DNA from: an uncultured Saprospiraceae bacterium
GTDB lineage: Bacteria; Bacteroidota; Bacteroidia; Chitinophagales; Saprospiraceae
Direction: 5' to 3'
Length of the DNA stretch: 18,587 nucleotides
Assembly (NCBI GenBank): GCA_937894165.1
Contig: CALCSX010000227.1
Span: 1 to 18,587 of the forward strand
The first letter of the stretch is position 1, and every line of letters starts with the position of its first letter. Position numbers and translations under genes: made by a program. Under the pieces are notes generated by a model. It was not told the origin of the DNA. It ran no database searches and saw only the letters and a list, made by a program, of their open reading frames with translations. This document shows positions 14,371 to 18,587 of the stretch, in pieces.

Positions 14371-17087
14371 TATGCTTTTTCAATTAATATGTTAATAGTG
14401 TTGGTTGCATCCTCTTTAAAATATTGATAATCTTTTACAGGTGCTTTGTATTGTACTTCCACGCCAAGAGTTGCAAAGTGTTTCATAGCACAATTTATCT
14501 TGTACACTTCACTTTCTTTTAGTGCTTTTTTATCACTGATATCATTTGTACCTTTAGTTTCAATTACAAAATAGAATTCGCTTTCTTTTCCATCACGCAA
14601 TTGTTTACGCTTCATTACAATTCCAAAATCGGGATTGTAATTGCCGATAGGTGTAGGGATTTGATAATAAGCGGGGAGTTTCATAAAACAGATTACTTCA
14701 TCATCTTCATCGGTAGCTAAAGCAAAGTTTCTTTCTACATCACTATCCACCAACATTTTATCAAAAAACCCTCTTTTTGGTGTATCTCTATATTGATTGT
14801 ATTCCACCTGTTTTACAAAATCCTCAAAATCAAAAGGATATGTTTCATCTATCAAGTGGTAATTCAACCCTCTTACCATTTCTTCCAATTCGATATTTTT
14901 AATGAACGCAGTAGCTTGTTGAATAAATTGTGGTGGATTTTTGGCAAAGGAATCATAATTGATTTCATTGACAATTTTGAAAGCTGTATTATAGCTAATG
15001 CCTGTGTTTTCGCTAATTTCTTCTACTAAATCTAATGCGGTGTAATGGGCTTTTAGTTTGTAACTTTCTGTACCTCCAAATTGGTCTTTAATGCCTTCTT
15101 CTGAAATAGAACCTATAGAACGACTGCTTACTTCTGCTACATAATCGGCAATTTCAATATTGTTTAAGGCAGTTATACTTCTGTTGATTAATGCTTCTTC
15201 GTCAAAACTTACGGTATAGTTTGTTTTTTTAGCCAGCGCATTCCAAAATCGTTTAAACGCTTGATTCACGGTTTCATTTTTACTGCGTTTAAAATGTACT
15301 TGGTTTTGTTTTTTGCCTTTGTGGGTATGTGTCATACCCGCACCAGCTTTGGAAGTGCCATACACTTCTTTTATTTCTTCTTGGTATTGGGTTACAAAGG
15401 TTTCGTAACTTTCATTAGGTATTACGGTCAATTGATTGATTCTTTCATCATCTGAAACCGTCAAAGTGTCATAAACACGTTGACCATCTGTATTGACACA
15501 AATACGCAACCCACGTCCAATTTCCTGTCGTTTTTTAATTTCTGAATAAGAATTGCTAAGGGTTGCAATGTTGAAAATATTTGGATTATCCCAACCTACA
15601 CCAAGGGCAGAATGCGAAAAAATGAACTCAATTTTATTTGCTACAGAATCTCCAAAACTCAAAAGTTCTTTTTTGTCTTTGAGAATGGCATCAAAAACCT
15701 CTGAGTTTTTACGCATTGAGTTTTCGTTGTCGGTATATTCCCCTTTTCCTGTTTGAGCAAAATAAAAACCTTGTATCGCATCAATTTGCTCTGCAGTTGG
15801 CTGTTTATTCTCGTGAAATTCAGGATAGAGTTCTTTGTATTTTTCTACAAAAAGGTTCTTTATTAGGGGTTCTTCACTAATATAGTTCGCCACTTTATCA
15901 ATGAAAATAAGCGAAAGGCATTTGATGCCTTTTTCTTGTAGCTTTTGTTTTTTAGTAAAGTGTCTAATGATAAGCCACTCCAATTGTAAATTCCAGATAC
16001 TTTGAATATTCCCCGATGTTTGTTTCTCAAAAATTTCTGTTCCATTTGTAAATGTAACCGACCATTTTCCGGTTCTTAAACTCTTTTTGATTCGTTCAAT
16101 TTTATAATTGAGATAACTCGGATTATTAGTTACTTCTCCCAAATTATCACCATCTTTTAGCCATTTTGAATCTTTGAATTCAATTTTACCGCTTGCCGAT
16201 TGATGCCAAGCCTTAATTTTTGCTTGAATAGGGTTGTTGCCATTTTTAATTTCAGAAAGCTCTAGCTTTAAAGTTGCTTCATCATTCTTCTCGGTTACTG
16301 TCAGTACTTCAATTTTCTTCACTAATCCTTGTTGGTAACTGTCGTAAGGTGTTAAGCGATAAATCTTGTTTTTTGAAACCTTATGAGTAGCCGAAAATCT
16401 GATTTTAAAAAGCGGATTGAGTTTGGCAATTTGTTTTATAGAATTATCTGTATCCATTCCTTCCTGAGGCTCGTCCATTATAATGATTGGGTTTGTTCTG
16501 CCAATAGCATCAATAAAAGGAATATTTGCAAAAAGGTCTTCTCTTTTTGCTTGGTTCAAAATTTTGTCTTCCGAATTAAAAGAAGCCAAAGTCATTACCA
16601 TTATTTGAGGGTGTTGTTCTTCGATAAAGTGCGTTACTTTAGTCAGCTTTTTACTATTGTACTCAAATGATTTTGGGGTAAAACCGTAAATGTCTTCCAG
16701 TTGCTTTTCAAAAGTTGAGAGTGTATTTAGCACACCTTGTCTAATAGCAACAGAAGGTACAAGTATGATGAATTTAGTAAAATTGTAGTGCTTATATAAC
16801 TCGTAAATCATTTTAATGTATACAAGAGTTTTACCAGTTCCTGTTTCCATTTCAATGGTTAATTCCTGTTCGTCTGTAAGTTTAGCAACTTCATCACTGA
16901 TTGCATTTTCTTTTATAACTGTTCGTATGTTTTTGGAAACTTGTTCGAGCGTAAGCGAACAAACATTTGAGCGGATGCCGTCAACAGAAGCGTTATCAAA
17001 AGTATTTTTTACTGAGCCATCAAAAACATCTACTACAGATTTAATAGCGATTTCTTGATACTCTAATAATTCTAATTTTAGTTCCAT
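14370..17087 (-). CDS. Type III restriction enzyme Res subunit (helicase-nuclease)
   Basis: Res is the motor and cleavage subunit that assembles with Mod, uses ATP, and cuts near unmethylated head-to-head sites. The 905-residue product has all superfamily 2 helicase marks: an N-terminal YQ motif (ELLEYQ), Walker A METGTGKT (80-87), Walker B MDEPQ (204-208), motif III SAT (232-234), HSALGVGWDNPNIFNIATL (492-510) and motif VI QEIGRGLR (521-528). The C-terminal nuclease has NPDFGIV (818-824) and IETKG (842-846), giving a complete PD...ExK centre, preceded by SDVERNFA (782-789). Nothing is truncated and the length is typical for the family. Start ATG 17087 overlaps the HTH gene stop by one base, and its stop overlaps the mod start by one base, so the three genes are translationally coupled. 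Confidence 0.95.
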   Translation of the reverse strand: MELKLELLEYQEIAIKSVVDVFDGSVKNTFDNASVDGIRSNVCSLTLEQVSKNIRTVIKENAISDEVAKLTDEQELTIEMETGTGKTLVYIKMIYELYKHYNFTKFIILVPSVAIRQGVLNTLSTFEKQLEDIYGFTPKSFEYNSKKLTKVTHFIEEQHPQIMVMTLASFNSEDKILNQAKREDLFANIPFIDAIGRTNPIIIMDEPQEGMDTDNSIKQIAKLNPLFKIRFSATHKVSKNKIYRLTPYDSYQQGLVKKIEVLTVTEKNDEATLKLELSEIKNGNNPIQAKIKAWHQSASGKIEFKDSKWLKDGDNLGEVTNNPSYLNYKIERIKKSLRTGKWSVTFTNGTEIFEKQTSGNIQSIWNLQLEWLIIRHFTKKQKLQEKGIKCLSLIFIDKVANYISEEPLIKNLFVEKYKELYPEFHENKQPTAEQIDAIQGFYFAQTGKGEYTDNENSMRKNSEVFDAILKDKKELLSFGDSVANKIEFIFSHSALGVGWDNPNIFNIATLSNSYSEIKKRQEIGRGLRICVNTDGQRVYDTLTVSDDERINQLTVIPNESYETFVTQYQEEIKEVYGTSKAGAGMTHTHKGKKQNQVHFKRSKNETVNQAFKRFWNALAKKTNYTVSFDEEALINRSITALNNIEIADYVAEVSSRSIGSISEEGIKDQFGGTESYKLKAHYTALDLVEEISENTGISYNTAFKIVNEINYDSFAKNPPQFIQQATAFIKNIELEEMVRGLNYHLIDETYPFDFEDFVKQVEYNQYRDTPKRGFFDKMLVDSDVERNFALATDEDDEVICFMKLPAYYQIPTPIGNYNPDFGIVMKRKQLRDGKESEFYFVIETKGTNDISDKKALKESEVYKINCAMKHFATLGVEVQYKAPVKDYQYFKEDATNTINILIEKA

Positions 17088-17404
17088 TACTGCCCGCTAT
17101 TCTTTTTGTTATTGTATTTGATTTGCTGTTCTGCCACTTTCAATGCCTTTTCTCCCAGTTCTTCGTCTTTTATTTCATAAAGTATTTTTTCGCTTAGATA
17201 TTGAACCACTAAATCTTCTTTGTTCAAATCAAGAATTTCCGCAAGTTTTATAATCTGTTCTTTGTTTGCTTTTCGCTCACCTCTTTCAATTTTGCTAAGT
17301 ATAGCCGTGTCAATATCCAGTTCCGCAGAAACGTGTCTTAAAAGCAATCCCTTTTCTTCCCTTTTTTCTCGAAGTAGTTCGCCTACTGATCTACTATTTT
17401 TCAT
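17087..17404 (-). CDS. XRE-family HTH transcriptional regulator (controller-like)
   Basis: A 105-residue DNA-binding protein with a Cro/C1-type helix-turn-helix at residues 9-63 (LLREKREEKGLLLRHVS, then the turn and recognition helix around DIDTAILSKIERGE), followed by a charged helical tail of unknown role that may aid dimerisation. It is the first gene of the operon; its TAA overlaps the res ATG. Two palindromes lie directly upstream, one over the predicted promoter, so it probably represses its own operon. This resembles the controller proteins of other restriction-modification systems, which delay nuclease expression when the genes enter a new cell. Here mod is on the same transcript, so regulation would set the whole operon rather than res alone. 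The tail could instead contact Res or Mod. Confidence 0.88.
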   Translation of the reverse strand: MKNSRSVGELLREKREEKGLLLRHVSAELDIDTAILSKIERGERKANKEQIIKLAEILDLNKEDLVVQYLSEKILYEIKDEELGEKALKVAEQQIKYNNKKNSGQ

Positions 17405-17418
17405 TTGTGAAATTTAAC

Positions 17419-17431
17419 TTGAAATATTCAA
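17419..17431. promoter_or_regulatory. Putative operator 2, TTGAA-ATA-TTCAA
   Basis: Perfect 5-base inverted repeat with a three-base AT spacer, 15 bases upstream of the HTH gene start and 16 bases centre-to-centre from the stronger palindrome. Both share the half-site TTGA. It lies in the predicted leader. Confidence 0.55.
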
Positions 17432-17432
17432 C

Positions 17433-17449
17433 TTGACAATATTTGTCAA
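17433..17449. promoter_or_regulatory. Putative operator 1, TTGACAA-TAT-TTGTCAA
   Basis: Perfect 7-base inverted repeat with a three-base spacer. It overlaps the predicted -7 element (17447-17454) and the likely transcription start, the position expected for an autorepressor of the XRE type. The size suits a dimeric HTH protein. Confidence 0.7.
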
Positions 17450-17478
17450 ATATAAATAATAATTCTTTAATAGAACAA
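17447..17478 (-). promoter_or_regulatory. Predicted Bacteroidota-type promoter of the restriction-modification operon
   Basis: On the minus strand TATATTTG (17454-17447) fits the Bacteroidota -7 consensus TAnnTTTG, and TTG (17478-17476) stands 21 bases upstream, within the spacing range known for the -33 element. Transcription would start near 17440, giving a leader of about 36 bases before the HTH gene. The downstream edge overlaps operator 1. Confidence 0.55.
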
Positions 17479-17691
17479 TTCAGAAAAATATTTTATTATA
17501 TTTTTTATTAATGATTAAGCCCACTTCCAGCCTCCTAGCGTTTGCAATTTAACAATTTTATTTTGGACCTATGGCATTTAATAACTAGAATATTAAAATC
17601 TGAGAATTCTCTCCTTCTTATCATAATTATCGCTTGCTGTTTTTGAAACTGATAAAAACCATTCGACCTTCACATCCGCTTACGAATTCCA

Positions 17692-17807
17692 TCTTAGTCT
17701 CTCAAGAATCTAAGAAGAGCCTAAGATAAACCTCTTAAATTCAATGATTTAATTGTTTCGACCCCTTATCTTAGTCTCTCTTTCACTGAATTTGGAGACA
17801 GAGATAA
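17692..17807. repeat. Direct and inverted repeat block (ATCTTAGTCTCTC)
   Basis: ATCTTAGTCTCTC occurs at 17692-17704 and again at 17768-17780. The first copy is followed by its inverse CTAAGAT (17722-17728), a perfect 7-base stem with a 23-base loop. The second is part of TTATCTTAGTCTC (17766-17778), which pairs with GAGACAGAGATAA (17795-17807): a 13-base stem with one mismatch and one wobble and a 16-base loop. No T-run follows, so it is not a standard terminator. Confidence 0.6.
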
Positions 17808-18050
17808 AAGAACTATTTCTTCAATAACTGAAGAGCGGAAATATATTTTCTTTGATCCTCTAAAATTTGACAATAGGCAATTATCCTTAAAGAAAAATCA
17901 AAACTGACTTTGACTACTTCGTTTTCCCTAACATTTCTCATTTCTTATAAATTTAATCCACAAATCTTCAAATCATTTCATCTAAAATTGCCGTCCGCGC
18001 CCCACATTCCCCTGAAGGTGACGCCTGCGCTTTCGGTTTCTATAATGAAA

Positions 18051-18079
18051 ATCATATCATCTTCAAATCATATCATCAT
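18051..18079 (+). repeat. 29-base repeat shared with 5828-5856, copy 2
   Basis: Identical to 5828-5856 over 29 bases (ATCATATCATCTTCAAATCA then TATCATCAT). It ends 5 bases before the murB stop codon, so it forms the immediate 3' flank of murB. Confidence 0.8.
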
Positions 18080-18084
18080 ATCAT

Positions 18085-18587
18085 CTACTCAACAATATTA
18101 ACCTCCGCCTGCAACTCAATCCCAAACTGCTCCCTTACTGCATCTATCACTCGCTCTGCATGTCCCCAAATCTCCTTCCCACTTGCCTCTCCATAATTGA
18201 CTATCACCAATGCCTGATCTTTGTGCGAACCCGTATTCCCATAAATCACCCCCTTCATACCTGCCTTTTCGATCAACCAGCCCGCAGGAATCTTCACCAA
18301 ATTATTTCCCGAAGGGTAAAATGGGATTTCAGGATACTCTTCGCGGATTTGGTTGAAAAGTCCCTCCGATATCACAGGATTTTTAAAAAAAGAACCCGCA
18401 TTTCCCAATTTCTTTGGATCCGGAAGCTTACTTTGCCGAATGGCTATAACTGCATCACTAACATCCTTGGCATTTGGTTCAACAATATTTTTTTCATTCA
18501 AAATATTTTGAATCGATCCGTAGGAAACATTCACATTACCAAAATCCTTCGACAACAACAATTGCACCCTTAGAATCGCATATTTTC
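18085..18587 (-). CDS. murB: UDP-N-acetylenolpyruvoylglucosamine reductase MurB (C-terminal part)
   Basis: MurB is the FAD enzyme that uses NADPH to reduce the enolpyruvyl group of UDP-GlcNAc-enolpyruvate to UDP-MurNAc, the second committed step of cytoplasmic peptidoglycan precursor synthesis. The frame is open to the right edge (residues KYAIL precede the GTG at 18567, which is not the start), so only about the last 166 residues are present. They contain the family block LPDPKKLGNAGSFFKNP with the catalytic proton-donor Ser (the S of GSFF), the segment IPAGWLIEKAGMKG, and the terminal AEVNIV with the catalytic Glu. These match type I MurB proteins such as that of E. coli. The FAD-binding N-terminal half lies outside the window. 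The stop is TAG. Confidence 0.95.
   Translation of the reverse strand, partial: KYAILRVQLLLSKDFGNVNVSYGSIQNILNEKNIVEPNAKDVSDAVIAIRQSKLPDPKKLGNAGSFFKNPVISEGLFNQIREEYPEIPFYPSGNNLVKIPAGWLIEKAGMKGVIYGNTGSHKDQALVIVNYGEASGKEIWGHAERVIDAVREQFGIELQAEVNIVE

Larger units (their letters stand above)
17479..18084. other. AT-rich intergenic region between murB and the operon promoter
   Basis: About 0.6 kb with no credible gene; the 63-codon plus-strand frame at 17910-18101 is built of AT-rich and repeat sequence. It contains the direct/inverted repeat block at 17692-17807, a small GC-rich patch near 17988-18040 and the 29-base repeat shared with the truA downstream region. I see no tRNA, integrase or clear terminator. 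Confidence 0.6.

Noticed and set aside
17530..17566. Minus-strand peptide tail KLQTLGGWKWA before a TAA, partly echoing the KLQTLRVA end of ClpX
   Set aside because: Too short to identify, with a stop (TAG) close upstream; the likeness to the clpX 3' end is only about a dozen bases and may be chance.
17910..18101. 63-codon plus-strand open frame
   Set aside because: AT-rich with no domain; its 3' part is the 29-base repeat and it runs into murB on the opposite strand.

Overview
The window looks like a piece of a Bacteroidota chromosome. It carries the C-terminal part of the type IX secretion translocon SprA/Sov, which is restricted to that phylum. One promoter in the window fits the Bacteroidota TTG / TAnnTTTG pattern. 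The intergenic spaces are full of short degenerate repeats of a kind familiar from this phylum. I cannot place it below phylum from the sequence alone.

Layout. (1) Bases 1-5039, plus strand: the end of sprA, then a membrane histidine kinase and an OmpR-type response regulator that form a two-component pair. (2) 5040-6248: a gene-poor gap between convergent genes, packed with at least four kinds of short repeat, including a three-copy tandem repeat of about 111 bp that runs into the 3' end of truA. (3) 6249-9080, minus strand: the housekeeping cluster clpP-clpX-truA. (4) 9081-10402: a repeat-bearing divergent spacer; a short plus-strand gene for a stand-alone HipA N-terminal-like domain; and, on the minus strand, the last ~50 codons of a HerA-like ATPase with no body, plus a tiny cysteine-rich ORF. 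(5) 10403-17404, minus strand: a compact four-gene defence-type operon in the order XRE-family HTH regulator, type III restriction subunit (Res), type III DNA methyltransferase (Mod), and a 652-residue protein joining a GHKL (Hsp90/MutL-like) ATPase domain to a probable PD-(D/E)XK nuclease domain. (6) 17405-18084: the operon promoter with two palindromes, then a repeat-bearing AT-rich spacer. (7) 18085 to the right edge, minus strand: the C-terminal half of murB.

How it works together. The operon junctions are very tight: HTH/Res and Res/Mod both overlap by one base (TAATG), and Mod and the ATPase are 2 bases apart. This argues that the GHKL-nuclease is part of the restriction-modification system rather than a chance neighbour. 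Mod and Res would form a conventional type III modification/restriction pair. The GHKL-nuclease would add an ATP-driven switch with its own nuclease centre. The HTH protein probably represses the operon from two palindromes at its own promoter. The combination recalls the helicase-methylase-ATPase ('Hma') class I remember from a defence-system survey; that match is from memory and unverified. The HipA-like gene and the HerA scrap suggest a defence/accessory hotspot between core genes. This part of the window is also visibly more AT-rich than the clpP-clpX-truA cluster.
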